Shown here: in pieces, positions 15,029 through 24,033 of the stretch
Numbering within the stretch: the stretch's first letter is position 1
Layout: the number at the start of each line of letters is the position of its first letter
The notes under the pieces: model-generated
What the model was told of the DNA's origin: nothing
Databases searched by the model: none
Seen by the model: the letters and a program-made list of their open reading frames with translations, nothing else
Program-made: the position numbers and the translations under genes
Source of the DNA: Alistipes sp.
GTDB lineage: Bacteria; Bacteroidota; Bacteroidia; Bacteroidales; Rikenellaceae
Length of the DNA: 55,533 nucleotides
Assembly (NCBI GenBank): GCA_017631275.1
Contig: JAGBTQ010000030.1
Coordinates: forward strand, 1-55,533
Direction: 5' to 3'

Positions 15029-17881
15029 CTAGTGCTTTATATTGAACGATATCGGCAGTGTATATGTAACACGTACAGGCTTGTTGCGCTGCTTGCCGGG
15101 CTTCCACTTGGGCGACTTCTTAAGCACCTCGATAGCAGCCTCCGACAGAGTCTTATCTGGCGACTGGAGCACCTGGAAACTAGAGAGCGTACCATCCTTT
15201 TCAACCACAAACTTCACAACGACGTTGCCCTGAACGCCATTCTCTAAAGCAATTGATGGGTACTTCACGTGCTGCATAACCCATGAGCGGAACTTACCAA
15301 GGTCGCCACCTTGGAATGTAGGCATCACCTCGGAAGTTACGTATATCTCTTCATCAACAAACTCCTCCACAGGCTCTGGCTCGGCAACGGGTGCAGATGT
15401 CTCCGCAGCTGGCACTGTTGCTTGCTCCATAGCTGGCTCTGCAACCGCCTCTGGCGCACTCTCCTCTGTAGCAGCGGAACTAGTTGTCGTAGCCTTATCA
15501 TTGTCGCTAACAGCGTCGTTGACATACTCACCCTTATACTTAGCTACGGGCACATCGCACACCTCGAGTTTGTGGCTATCAGCCTTAACGTTACATGGGT
15601 ATACAATCCAATCGCCCGACACAACGGCAGCCTCGCCAGGCAACACGGGCTCAACAACCCACTCGTTGTCGGGATTTACAAGGCCATAGGCATATACATC
15701 GTTGTGCACACTACGCTTCAGTTCGAGCTTAACGGGCTCCATATCGCTAAAGTCGTGAGGCTTAACCTCATTGCTCGACATTAGATTGATCTGCGCATAG
15801 CCATATTTAAAGCTCGCTACACAATAGTCACTATTTTTCTGCTTTAGCAATTTGTCACCCAACTTCTTACCACTATTTCGATCCAAACGGCAAATATATG
15901 GATTATACTTGCCGATATATCCACTATTCTTGGTATATCCACCAATATAACATGATTCGTCCGTTTCGCAGATAGAGCCAAAGCCCTCACCCTCGTTAGG
16001 GGTGTAGGTCCACATAGGCTCACACTCGTTAGAGTATTTTGATATAGGCGATGAAGATGTAATATAGAACTTATCTTTGTTATTTGCCACATACCAACCA
16101 TCATACATCGACACGCCAACGACACGGGCAGACTCGGATAGAGTAATACTATACTTAGTAGTGAAATCACTGCTATCAACAACAGCTATACAGGTCTTAT
16201 CCTCCGTATTGTAATCATTGTAGTAATAGCTTGACTTGCTAACTGCAACACGACAAACAGCCTCCATGAGTATATCGCCATTAGAGAGCTTCTTAATAGA
16301 GACTGGGCTAAAACTCTGCACATCCAAATAATTAGTAAGAGCGAATAGCTCTACTACCGGGATTTTGTATACAATAGCATTATCCTCCTCTATATAGAAA
16401 TAGTACTCCTCATCGGTTTGATGTTTTATAAAATTTAGTTTATAATCATCAATCTCAATGGTTTCACACTTCATCGAATGGGTATATGTATCTATGCCTA
16501 TATGCTCTTCGTAATTAGTATTGTCATAATATGACAGATTCTTGAATTTAACCACATCACATAGCTTCTTAAAATCAACAGGATGGCTCGTCTGAGGTGT
16601 AGGGCTAACATTTGCAGCCCATGGTTTGTTGAACGCCTTATTATATTCGGGCAGCGTCATGGTCTTGTTGTGATATACCATAATATATTTATCGCCCGAC
16701 TTACAAAGCTGCCAGCTTCTGCCCAACTTTGTCTTGTCTAACTGGTCGAGGGTAGGAGGTATCAACACCTTACCATCTGAGGACAAAACACCATACTTAT
16801 TATCGCTTTTAACAACATACAAATCCTTTTTATGCGACTCAACACTATCGTATAGCGTAGGTGGCACATCGTAATTCTTATCGGTAAGGAGTATATATTT
16901 ACCCTGGGTGCTAAACAAGAAGTTGGCGTTGGAGAGCGTATAGGAGTCAAACTTAAATCTGTTCACCTCCTCGTAGTTAGAATTTTTGTATACTACACAC
17001 TCATCTCCGAGCTTAGCAAGCGTATATAGTTTTGAGATGGCAATAATAGTATCGTACTTGCACTCAATGAGGTTATTGCCAGCATCAGTATAAACACCAC
17101 ACTTTCCATCAATAGATGCCACGAACTTACCATCGTTATGGAATTTGATATCATCACACCTGTACAGCATAATATCTCGTCCATCGCCGGCAATAAGTCC
17201 CTTGTGCGAGCCAAGGCTCAGAATAAATATATTGCGAGATTTGTTGTACTCTATACGATCATAATTACACGCGGCAACAAGAGTACCGTCGTAGCTATAC
17301 AATCCATACTTTTGCCCACTATTCACAAGAATCATGCTGTTGCCCAAGAAGGATATATTATCGTATATTGACGACAAGAGCTCGCCGCCATCACTGGCAA
17401 GAAGCCCCTGGTGCTTACCCTGGGTAATGAGATACATATCGGGCTCTTCTTCATAGGAGATACCATCATATCGAGATGATAGATGTACCTGAGCCATTTT
17501 GATATCTCTAACATGCAACAAAGCATATTTCTTGCCTAAAGTAACGATAAACGACTTATCTCTTGCGTATTGAATTGAATCGTATTTCGGAGTGACAACA
17601 TAGTAGCCATACTGGTCGATAATTCCGAATTGCTTGCGCGATTTTACAATGGCAAGATCACCATTATACGACTCGGCATATTCATATTTTGGCTTGATAA
17701 CCACATCGCCATAGGAGTCCTTAAAACCCCACTTCTGCTTTTTGTACGAGAAGAATGCTGTTTGAGGTTTACCCGCTACACTTGGCGTGATTGTAGTAGC
17801 GAAACAGGGGGTAGAAACAGCCAAAACAAATGCCAATAGCAAAGACAACTGCGCCATTCGTGGGATAAACATATTCCTCAT
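15029..17881 (-). CDS. WG-repeat protein fused to a TonB C-terminal domain
   Basis: 950 residues. After a signal peptide (start MRNMFIPRMAQLSLLLAFVL) there are many WG-type repeats, for example KWGFKDSYGDVVIKPKYEY and QFGIIDQYGYYVVTPKYDS, to about residue 430. A beta-rich middle part of unknown fold follows, then a Pro/Ala/Glu linker near residue 800 and a TonB_C domain (MPTFQGGDLGKFRSWVMQ, VVVKFVVEKDGTL, SPKWKPGKQRNKPVRVTYT). TonB domains pass energy to outer-membrane receptors, but ordinary TonB has a membrane anchor; here only the signal is seen. The fusion is unusual and the function not known. Confidence 0.8.
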   Translation of the reverse strand: MRNMFIPRMAQLSLLLAFVLAVSTPCFATTITPSVAGKPQTAFFSYKKQKWGFKDSYGDVVIKPKYEYAESYNGDLAIVKSRKQFGIIDQYGYYVVTPKYDSIQYARDKSFIVTLGKKYALLHVRDIKMAQVHLSSRYDGISYEEEPDMYLITQGKHQGLLASDGGELLSSIYDNISFLGNSMILVNSGQKYGLYSYDGTLVAACNYDRIEYNKSRNIFILSLGSHKGLIAGDGRDIMLYRCDDIKFHNDGKFVASIDGKCGVYTDAGNNLIECKYDTIIAISKLYTLAKLGDECVVYKNSNYEEVNRFKFDSYTLSNANFLFSTQGKYILLTDKNYDVPPTLYDSVESHKKDLYVVKSDNKYGVLSSDGKVLIPPTLDQLDKTKLGRSWQLCKSGDKYIMVYHNKTMTLPEYNKAFNKPWAANVSPTPQTSHPVDFKKLCDVVKFKNLSYYDNTNYEEHIGIDTYTHSMKCETIEIDDYKLNFIKHQTDEEYYFYIEEDNAIVYKIPVVELFALTNYLDVQSFSPVSIKKLSNGDILMEAVCRVAVSKSSYYYNDYNTEDKTCIAVVDSSDFTTKYSITLSESARVVGVSMYDGWYVANNKDKFYITSSSPISKYSNECEPMWTYTPNEGEGFGSICETDESCYIGGYTKNSGYIGKYNPYICRLDRNSGKKLGDKLLKQKNSDYCVASFKYGYAQINLMSSNEVKPHDFSDMEPVKLELKRSVHNDVYAYGLVNPDNEWVVEPVLPGEAAVVSGDWIVYPCNVKADSHKLEVCDVPVAKYKGEYVNDAVSDNDKATTTSSAATEESAPEAVAEPAMEQATVPAAETSAPVAEPEPVEEFVDEEIYVTSEVMPTFQGGDLGKFRSWVMQHVKYPSIALENGVQGNVVVKFVVEKDGTLSSFQVLQSPDKTLSEAAIEVLKKSPKWKPGKQRNKPVRVTYTLPISFNIKH

Positions 17882-17933
17882 AATATACTAATTATTAGCG
17901 TATTAGCAAAATATCAAGATGGATTATAACAAA

Positions 17934-17956
17934 AACTCCGCAGCTATTGCGGAGTT
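17934..17956 (-). terminator. Terminator after folA
   Basis: AACTCCGCA pairs with TGCGGAGTT around a five-base loop; on the minus strand the stem runs into TTTTT. It begins 5 bases past the folA stop codon. Confidence 0.8.
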
Positions 17957-17960
17957 ATGC

Positions 17961-18443
17961 CTATTTTCTATCGTATGTTCTAAACTCAAATGGCGACTCG
18001 TACTCCTCGCCACGCTCATGACGCTCAACGGCTGTGAGCGTCCACTGCGTATAGTCAATCTCAGGGAATGAGGTGTCGCCCTCGTAGCTGCGCTCGACAT
18101 GAGTGATATACATGCGGTCAGCTACCTTTAGCGCCTCAGCATATATCTGAGCACCGCCGATGATGAATATCTCCTCGTCGCCCTCAGCGAGGCGGATAGC
18201 CTCCTCCAAAGAGTGCGCCGTAAGGGCACCCTCAAACTCAACGTTCTGGCGTGTGATTACGATGTTTGTGCGCTTAGGCAGTGGCTTCGAGCCGAGCGAC
18301 TCGAAGGTCTTACGACCCATGACAACGGCATGGCCCGAGGTGGTTGTGCGGAAGAAGCGCATATCCTCCTTAATGTGCCACAACAACGAATTTTTATCTC
18401 CAATAGTGCCATTCTGGGCGATGGCAACGATGATACTTACCAT
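17961..18443 (-). CDS. folA: Dihydrofolate reductase
   Basis: 160 residues from the ATG at 18443. The frame is open upstream to 18476, but MVSIIVAIAQNGTIGDKNSL is the conserved N-terminus. The enzyme reduces dihydrofolate to tetrahydrofolate with NADPH. LLWHIKEDMRFFRTTT holds the active-site Trp and acidic residue (WHIKEDM), VVMGRKTFES and IIGGAQIYAEAL are the cofactor-binding signatures. It follows thyA on the same strand; the two act in one cycle because thymidylate synthase makes the dihydrofolate that this enzyme recycles. Confidence 0.95.
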   Translation of the reverse strand: MVSIIVAIAQNGTIGDKNSLLWHIKEDMRFFRTTTSGHAVVMGRKTFESLGSKPLPKRTNIVITRQNVEFEGALTAHSLEEAIRLAEGDEEIFIIGGAQIYAEALKVADRMYITHVERSYEGDTSFPEIDYTQWTLTAVERHERGEEYESPFEFRTYDRK

Positions 18444-18506
18444 AAATAGCTTTATAAGATTAAAAGTTTTCCTCAACCTATATTAGCACCACAACCCAAT
18501 TTATTG

Positions 18507-19400
18507 TTAGAATGATAGCGGTGCCTTAATTGCAGGATGTGGATCGTAGTCCTCCAGCGTAAAGTCCTCGTAGGTGTAGTCGAAGATAGACTTGACCTCG
18601 GGGTTGAGCACCATGCGAGGCAATGGTCGTGGCTCACGGCTAAGCTGCTCGTTTGCCTGCTCGAGGTGGTTCAAATAGAGGTGAGCATCGCCCAACGTAT
18701 GCACAAAGTCGCCAAGCTCCAAGCCGCACTCCTTAGCAATCATCATCGTAAGCAGAGCATACGACGCAATGTTGAAGGGCACGCCAAGGAAGGTGTCGGC
18801 ACTACGCTGATACAACTGGCACGACAATTTACCCTCGGCAACAAAGAACTGGAACATGGTGTGGCAAGGGGGCAGAGCCATATCCTCGACATCGGCAACA
18901 TTCCATGCCGAGACAATCATGCGGCGCGATGTGGGGTTTGTTTTGAGGGTCTCGATGACGCGTGCTATCTGGTCGATTGTCTCGCCATTTGCCTTAGGCC
19001 AGCTACGCCACTGGTATCCATATACATGGTTTAGGTCGCCAAAGCGGTAGCCCTCAATAGGCGACTCGACACCTGCAGCCGAGAGGAACGTATCGAGATC
19101 GACGGGCAATACTCCATGCTTCACGCATAGCTCGTTATAGTAGCGAAAAGCGTCGCTATCCCAAATATGCACGCCATTATCTACGAGGTACTTGATGTTG
19201 GTGTCGCCACGCAAGAACCACAACAGCTCGTGGATAACGCCCTTTAAGAAGACCTTCTTTGTGGTGAGCAGAGGGAAGCCCTCGGCGAGGTTGAAGCACA
19301 TCTGGTAGCCAAACACGCCCTTAGTGCCTGTGCCCGTGCGGTCGCCACGCACAACGCCCTTCTCTAGGATTGTGCTAAGCAGATCAAGATACTGTTTCAT
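18507..19400 (-). CDS. thyA: Thymidylate synthase
   Basis: 297 residues. It methylates dUMP to dTMP using methylenetetrahydrofolate. The catalytic Cys is in [13 protein letters not shown], preceded by [10 protein letters not shown] and followed by [21 protein letters not shown], all signature segments. The first 17 bases overlap the end of lpxH in another frame, and folA lies 63 bases downstream, so lpxH-thyA-folA probably form one transcript. Confidence 0.97.
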   Translation of the reverse strand: MKQYLDLLSTILEKGVVRGDRTGTGTKGVFGYQMCFNLAEGFPLLTTKKVFLKGVIHELLWFLRGDTNIKYLVDNGVHIWDSDAFRYYNELCVKHGVLPVDLDTFLSAAGVESPIEGYRFGDLNHVYGYQWRSWPKANGETIDQIARVIETLKTNPTSRRMIVSAWNVADVEDMALPPCHTMFQFFVAEGKLSCQLYQRSADTFLGVPFNIASYALLTMMIAKECGLELGDFVHTLGDAHLYLNHLEQANEQLSREPRPLPRMVLNPEVKSIFDYTYEDFTLEDYDPHPAIKAPLSF

Positions 19401-20139
19401 CTATGTCAAATGTTTTAAGTTCGAGTTGTTGGTTATCGTCGAGGGTCGCATAATAGGCCTTATCGCCCGACCAGTCGCTCAAAAACATCAACGTCACATC
19501 GTCGCGAAGCTCAAAGGGATAGTGCATATGTCCGAAGATGTAGGCATCGACATCGGAGTGGTGCTCCCTATGCTCGATGGCATAATCTACGAGGAAGTTA
19601 AGGCTTGCAGGTGTAATCTCCTCGCCACCATGCGACTTACGCGACTTGCCACTCCACCACTTGCCAAACTTCAATGCCAAGTCGGGGTGCACAAGCCAAC
19701 TAAAGAGCTTGCGGGCGGTACGTGAGCGGAATGTGGCGTTCATGAGTTGCAACATAGGCTGACGCTTGATATTCATATTATCGCCATGCGCAAGGTGTAT
19801 CTTTAGGCCACCCACCATCTCGATTTGTGGACGGCGCACGATGCGCATGCCACACTCCCACTCGAGGTAGTCGTAGCACCACATATCGTGGTTACCGGTG
19901 TAGAAGATAATCTCAACACCGCGCTGCGAGAGCTCGGCAAAACGACCCAGCACTCGCACAAAGCCCTGTGGCACTACCCTACGATACTCAAACCAGAAGT
20001 CAAAAATGTCGCCAAGAAGGTATATCTTCTCAGCATCCTTAGCCACCATATCGAGCCAACGGCAGAAGGCATCCTCCGTGCGACGAGCATGGTTGTGGCC
20101 TCCAGCGCCAAGATGTATATCGGAAACAAAGTATATCAT
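19384..20139 (-). CDS. lpxH: UDP-2,3-diacylglucosamine diphosphatase LpxH
   Basis: 251 residues, a metallophosphoesterase. LpxH splits UDP-2,3-diacylglucosamine to lipid X in lipid A synthesis at the inner membrane. Metal-binding motifs appear in order: [27 protein letters not shown] and LAHGDN, the set typical of LpxH. The C-terminal half includes [10 protein letters not shown]. It starts 2 bases after the thioredoxin-fold gene upstream and overlaps thyA by 17 bases, so the whole block appears to be one operon. Confidence 0.88.
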   Translation of the reverse strand: MIYFVSDIHLGAGGHNHARRTEDAFCRWLDMVAKDAEKIYLLGDIFDFWFEYRRVVPQGFVRVLGRFAELSQRGVEIIFYTGNHDMWCYDYLEWECGMRIVRRPQIEMVGGLKIHLAHGDNMNIKRQPMLQLMNATFRSRTARKLFSWLVHPDLALKFGKWWSGKSRKSHGGEEITPASLNFLVDYAIEHREHHSDVDAYIFGHMHYPFELRDDVTLMFLSDWSGDKAYYATLDDNQQLELKTFDIDETVS

Positions 20140-20141
20140 CG

Positions 20142-21284
20142 TTACAAACGCTTCTTAATCTGCTTCTCGAGCTCCTTGCTCTCGAGCGGACAGATGTTAA
20201 TAGTGCCATCACGTGAGATGATATATGCCATAGGCACCTGATAGACTGCATATAGCGAGAATACGCTTGGGTCGGTGCTACCAAATACCGATATCCATGG
20301 GTGCTCCTGAGCACGTGTAGCCTCAATCCACAATGCACGATTCTCGTCTGCTGATACGTGGTACACCTCGAAGCCTTTGTCGTGATACTTCTCGTAGAGA
20401 GCCTTAAGCTCAGCATTTATGCTGTTGCAGAGAGGTATCTGCGCCGACCAGAAGTAGAGCAACACCACCTTGCCATCGAGCTCCGATAGGCGGTGCATCT
20501 TCCTATACATATCGTCAAGCTCGATATCGGGATACGACGTCTGCTGAAGGTTTGAGGCGAGCTCAACGAGAGCCTCAACATTGGCTATCTCGCGCTCCAA
20601 TAGTGCGATATATGGCGACTCAGGGTATGCCTTTGTCAAGCCCTCCTTTAGCGACTGGAGGTGTGGCGTAGAGATACCCTTGCCACGAAGCATAGGCACA
20701 TACTCCTCGACAACCTGCTGGCGTGTAGCGTAGAACGCAGCTATCGACGAGGGGTGTGAGCCCACAAAGCGCAACTGCACACGCATAGCCTCCTCAGCCG
20801 CACGATATGCCTCCTCGTTGAGCTTAAGAATGTTGTTCTCGGCAAGAGCCATCTGCTGGCTTAGCGTAGCGAGCTTATCCACCGCAGCGTAGTACTCCTT
20901 ATTGAAGCTCTCAATAAGTGCCGACTCCTCAGAGCCCTCAACCTTGTAGTTAAGGAATAGGTTGCCCAGCGAATCGATATAGATCTCGTCGCCCGGAGCA
21001 ACAACGAGGGTAATGGGGCGTATGCCATTGCTAAAGCTGAGGCGATAGAGTCGAGGCGACAAGCCACGCTCCATGCCAAACTTAAACTCGAACTCGCCAT
21101 TTTGAGGCAGCTCCACCTCGGCAATCTTATCTACCGTGTCATAGTTATCGGATATGCGCTCAAGGCTTAGTGTGAGGGGCTCGTTGGCAACAAAGCGACC
21201 CTCGATAGTGGTCTTTACACTCGATGTAGCGCACGACGTGAGCACGAGGGCTACGGCGGCTACGAACAAAATCAATCTCTTCAT
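20142..21284 (-). CDS. DUF4369/thioredoxin-fold lipoprotein with an incomplete CxxC
   Basis: 380 residues. A lipobox (VALVLTSC) indicates an envelope lipoprotein. Residues 25 to about 130 resemble the DUF4369 beta-sandwich found in front of TlpA/AhpC-type thioredoxin folds in Bacteroidales. The thioredoxin part starts near residue 235 with LDGKVVLLYFWSAQIPLCNS. Active TlpA proteins read WASWCPPC here, so the nucleophilic first Cys is replaced and only the second remains. Disulfide exchange by the standard mechanism is therefore unlikely. It sits between a DUF4290 gene and lpxH. Confidence 0.8.
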   Translation of the reverse strand: MKRLILFVAAVALVLTSCATSSVKTTIEGRFVANEPLTLSLERISDNYDTVDKIAEVELPQNGEFEFKFGMERGLSPRLYRLSFSNGIRPITLVVAPGDEIYIDSLGNLFLNYKVEGSEESALIESFNKEYYAAVDKLATLSQQMALAENNILKLNEEAYRAAEEAMRVQLRFVGSHPSSIAAFYATRQQVVEEYVPMLRGKGISTPHLQSLKEGLTKAYPESPYIALLEREIANVEALVELASNLQQTSYPDIELDDMYRKMHRLSELDGKVVLLYFWSAQIPLCNSINAELKALYEKYHDKGFEVYHVSADENRALWIEATRAQEHPWISVFGSTDPSVFSLYAVYQVPMAYIISRDGTINICPLESKELEKQIKKRL

Positions 21285-21299
21285 CTATCTCTCTTTACT

Positions 21300-21980
21300 T
21301 TATTTATGCTGATTATGACGTGCGCCACCCTTCTGCGCACCCTTCTGCTGCTTGCGCGAAGACTGATGTGGGTGTTGCCTCTTCGACTTAGCGCCACCAC
21401 GCACATTTGGCTGATGCTGGCGATAGTCGCTACGCATGTTTGAAATGTCTGTTAGGTTGAGCTCCACATCGCCACCCGACATTAGGCGGATGTCGCGAGC
21501 AATAGAGTCGTTGTTGGGGTGCTCGTTGTTATACTCGTAGCTCTTAGCGCGTAGGTAGCGAGCAACATTTACAATCTCGCCCTGAACATCATGCGAGGGC
21601 ATCTGCTCGACAGCATGGCGAAGAAGCTTCTGGGCATACTTGCCATAGTGCTTAAACATGATGCGCGACTGCGGATAGCGCAACCTCTCGGGACGCAAGG
21701 CGAGGTCTTGGCGTGAAGGTTGCACGTATGGCGAATCGACATCGAGCTTAAAATCGGACATTATAAAGAGGTGATCCCACAACTTATGCTTAAACTCTTC
21801 GGTATCGCGCAACATAGGGTTAAGGTTACCCATGACGGCAATAACGGCCTTTGCCTGACGTGTGCGCTCCTGACGATCCTCGATCAAAAGCAACGAGTCA
21901 ACCATCTTGTGAATATGGCGACCATACTCAGGAAGATAGAGCTTACTACGTGTAAAATTATAATTTTTTCTCATTTCCAT
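21300..21980 (-). CDS. DUF4290 family protein
   Basis: 226 residues. The N-terminal two thirds (YNFTRSKLYLPEYGRHIHKM, QAKAVIAVMGNLNP, KLWDHLFIMSDFKLDVDSPY) match the Bacteroidota family of unknown function DUF4290. The C-terminal 45 residues are very basic and His/Gln-rich, ending in GARHNQHK, which suggests nucleic acid contact but proves nothing. No signal peptide, so cytoplasmic. The start could be residue 1 or the Met at residue 3. First gene of the block leading to folA. Confidence 0.8.
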   Translation of the reverse strand: MEMRKNYNFTRSKLYLPEYGRHIHKMVDSLLLIEDRQERTRQAKAVIAVMGNLNPMLRDTEEFKHKLWDHLFIMSDFKLDVDSPYVQPSRQDLALRPERLRYPQSRIMFKHYGKYAQKLLRHAVEQMPSHDVQGEIVNVARYLRAKSYEYNNEHPNNDSIARDIRLMSGGDVELNLTDISNMRSDYRQHQPNVRGGAKSKRQHPHQSSRKQQKGAQKGGARHNQHK

Positions 21981-22208
21981 GAATTTTCTCAGGGTTCAAG
22001 AATGCGACTATCACAATTAAGTCATTTGTGCATTCTATCCGGTTCATACTGCTGAACACATATTGTAACGATGGATAAATCTTAGCATCTTTATCCCTTG
22101 TTTACGCTCGTTGTGAAGCAAGTGTGCAACGAGGCAACAACTTTTTAGAGCTTTAGCTCTATTTAAGCACTACAAAGTAAATGCAAATAATTTACATATA
22201 CAATAGCT

Positions 22209-23342
22209 ATGACAAAGATTTTACTTAACATTGAGTCGAAAAGTTTACTCAACTCTCTATGCGAACGTCTGCAATTCGAGAACTACACAACACTCTCTCT
22301 TAGCGACCTAAGCCAAGCACAAAGGGTGGCGGAGATGGAGAGTGCCAGCGTTGCCATAGTAGATGAAAATAGCGACATCACAACTCTTCCCCTACCCACT
22401 ATCATCATCGCCAAGAGCCCAAATATCGACTCGGCAATCGAGGCACTGCGCCATGGCGCTATGGACTACCTGAGCCTACCTATCGACATGAACCGCCTTC
22501 TTGAAACACTACGCAGCCTTGAGTCGAACACATCCACAGCTCAGCCACGCACCACACAGCGTCACCACTCACGACGCACGAATTGTGCCACACAGCCCAT
22601 AATAGGCAACTCGAAGGCTATCGACAATGTTCGCTCAATGATTGAGCGCGTGGCACCGTCGAATGCCCGAGTGTTAATCCTCGGCGAGAATGGCACAGGC
22701 AAGGAGCTTGTGGCACGCTGGCTACACGTGAAGAGTAGTCGAAGCGAAGCTCCCTTCGTAGAGGTTAACTGCGCGGCTATACCCGCTGAGCTTATCGAGA
22801 GTGAACTATTTGGTCACGAGAAGGGTTCGTTCACCTCAGCCATAAAGCAGCGCAAGGGAAAGTTTGAGCTTGCCGATGGTGGTACTCTCTTCCTTGACGA
22901 GATTGGCGACATGGCACTCTCGGCACAAGCCAAGGTGCTACGTGCACTGCAAGAGAACAAGATAACACGCGTGGGTGGTGACAAGGATATATCGGTGGAT
23001 GTGCGTGTTGTGGCGGCAACAAACAAGAATATACGCCACGAAATAGAGCTCGGCAACTTTCGTGAAGACCTCTACCATCGCCTCAGCGTCATAGAGATAC
23101 ACGTGCCACCCTTGCGCGAGCGCCAGGGCGACATCAGCCTGCTTGTTGAGCACTTCATAAACGAGATATGTCAGCAACACGACATCAAGCACAAAGTGAT
23201 TGAGAGCGATGCGATGGAGCTACTCTCAAACTATCCGTGGACGGGAAACATTCGTGAGCTACACAACGTTGTGGAGCGACTGATAATACTTAGCGATGAG
23301 CAGATTACGGTCGATGCCGTGCGCCGATACTATCATACTTAG
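22209..23342 (+). CDS. Sigma-54 activator with degenerate receiver and no DNA-binding domain
   Basis: 377 residues. Residues 1 to about 110 look like a receiver domain: the Asp of VAIVDENSD fits the phosphorylation site, but the acidic pair after strand 1 (ILLNIES) and the usual Lys (LSLPID) are missing. Residues 135-360 are an AAA+ sigma-54 interaction domain with Walker A GENGTGKEL, GTLFLDEIGDM, and the arginine finger region LREDLYHRL. The sigma-54 contact loop is GSFTSA instead of GAFTGA. The protein stops at VRRYYHT just after the AAA+ lid, without the Fis-type helix-turn-helix. The last 4 bases overlap the converging HAD gene. Confidence 0.88.
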   Translation: MTKILLNIESKSLLNSLCERLQFENYTTLSLSDLSQAQRVAEMESASVAIVDENSDITTLPLPTIIIAKSPNIDSAIEALRHGAMDYLSLPIDMNRLLETLRSLESNTSTAQPRTTQRHHSRRTNCATQPIIGNSKAIDNVRSMIERVAPSNARVLILGENGTGKELVARWLHVKSSRSEAPFVEVNCAAIPAELIESELFGHEKGSFTSAIKQRKGKFELADGGTLFLDEIGDMALSAQAKVLRALQENKITRVGGDKDISVDVRVVAATNKNIRHEIELGNFREDLYHRLSVIEIHVPPLRERQGDISLLVEHFINEICQQHDIKHKVIESDAMELLSNYPWTGNIRELHNVVERLIILSDEQITVDAVRRYYHT

Positions 23343-23995
23343 AGGAGATACTCTCTCAGCTCCTCGACCTGAGATACCACCCTCTGAGCACCCACCTCGT
23401 ATAGCTCCTCAGCAAACCTGAAGCCCCACGCCACGCCAATAGAGTCGATGCCAGCCGCCTGTGCTGTGCGTATATCTATGCCCGAGTCGCCAATCATCAC
23501 GGCACGCTCAGGGGCAATACCCGCACGAGAGAGTATTCCCGTAACGATTTGTGGGTCAGGCTTAAGGGGTGCGCCCTCGCGGTTACCCTCAACGGCAACA
23601 AAGTCTATATCGGAGAAAAACTTCGACACAAGACGGTCGGTGCCATGCTGAAACTTATTAGATGCCACAGCAAGCTTAACGCCACTACGTTGCAGGTCCG
23701 CAAGTAGCTCACACATACCCTCATAGGGCACAGTGTGGCGATCGATGTTGTCGACATAGTAGCGTCTAAACTGTGTAACGCACTCATCTACATACTCTTC
23801 GTTCGCTGCCAATGCTTCGGGTAGGGCGCGCTCCACAAGGCGCTTAATGCCACCACCCACCATCTGTCGATACTCCGCGTCGTTATGCTCGGGGAGGTTG
23901 CGCGAGCGCATAACATAGTCTACCGATGCTGCCAAGTCACCAATGGTGTTTAGCAGCGTGCCGTCAAGGTCAAATATTACAATATCATATTTCAT
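23339..23995 (-). CDS. HAD-family phosphatase, phosphoglycolate phosphatase-like
   Basis: 218 residues. HAD motif I is FDLDGTLLNT at the N-terminus, motif II is LAVASNK near residue 115, the Lys of motif III is in LKPDP, and motif IV is MIGDSGIDI. The cap insert of about 70 residues is the alpha-helical type of the Gph/PgmB group. The substrate cannot be told from sequence; phosphoglycolate is the usual annotation. The gene starts 5 bases from a TACCTTTG -7 motif, so the mRNA may begin at the start codon. Confidence 0.85.
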   Translation of the reverse strand: MKYDIVIFDLDGTLLNTIGDLAASVDYVMRSRNLPEHNDAEYRQMVGGGIKRLVERALPEALAANEEYVDECVTQFRRYYVDNIDRHTVPYEGMCELLADLQRSGVKLAVASNKFQHGTDRLVSKFFSDIDFVAVEGNREGAPLKPDPQIVTGILSRAGIAPERAVMIGDSGIDIRTAQAAGIDSIGVAWGFRFAEELYEVGAQRVVSQVEELREYLL

Positions 23996-24000
23996 AACTA

Positions 24001-24028
24001 CAAAGGTAGAAAAATTTTACTATCTTTG
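24001..24028. promoter_or_regulatory. Divergent promoter pair, both probably leaderless
   Basis: CAAAGGTA (24001-24008) is TACCTTTG on the minus strand, 5 bases from the HAD start codon at 23995. TATCTTTG (24021-24028) lies 5 bases before the plus-strand ATG at 24034. With the usual spacing both transcripts would start at or next to the first codon. Confidence 0.65.
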
Positions 24029-24033
24029 CATCT

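Noticed and set aside
23343-23500. Frameshifted helix-turn-helix of the sigma-54 activator
   Set aside because: Downstream sequence is the coding region of the converging HAD gene and no plus-strand frame shows a Fis-type domain.
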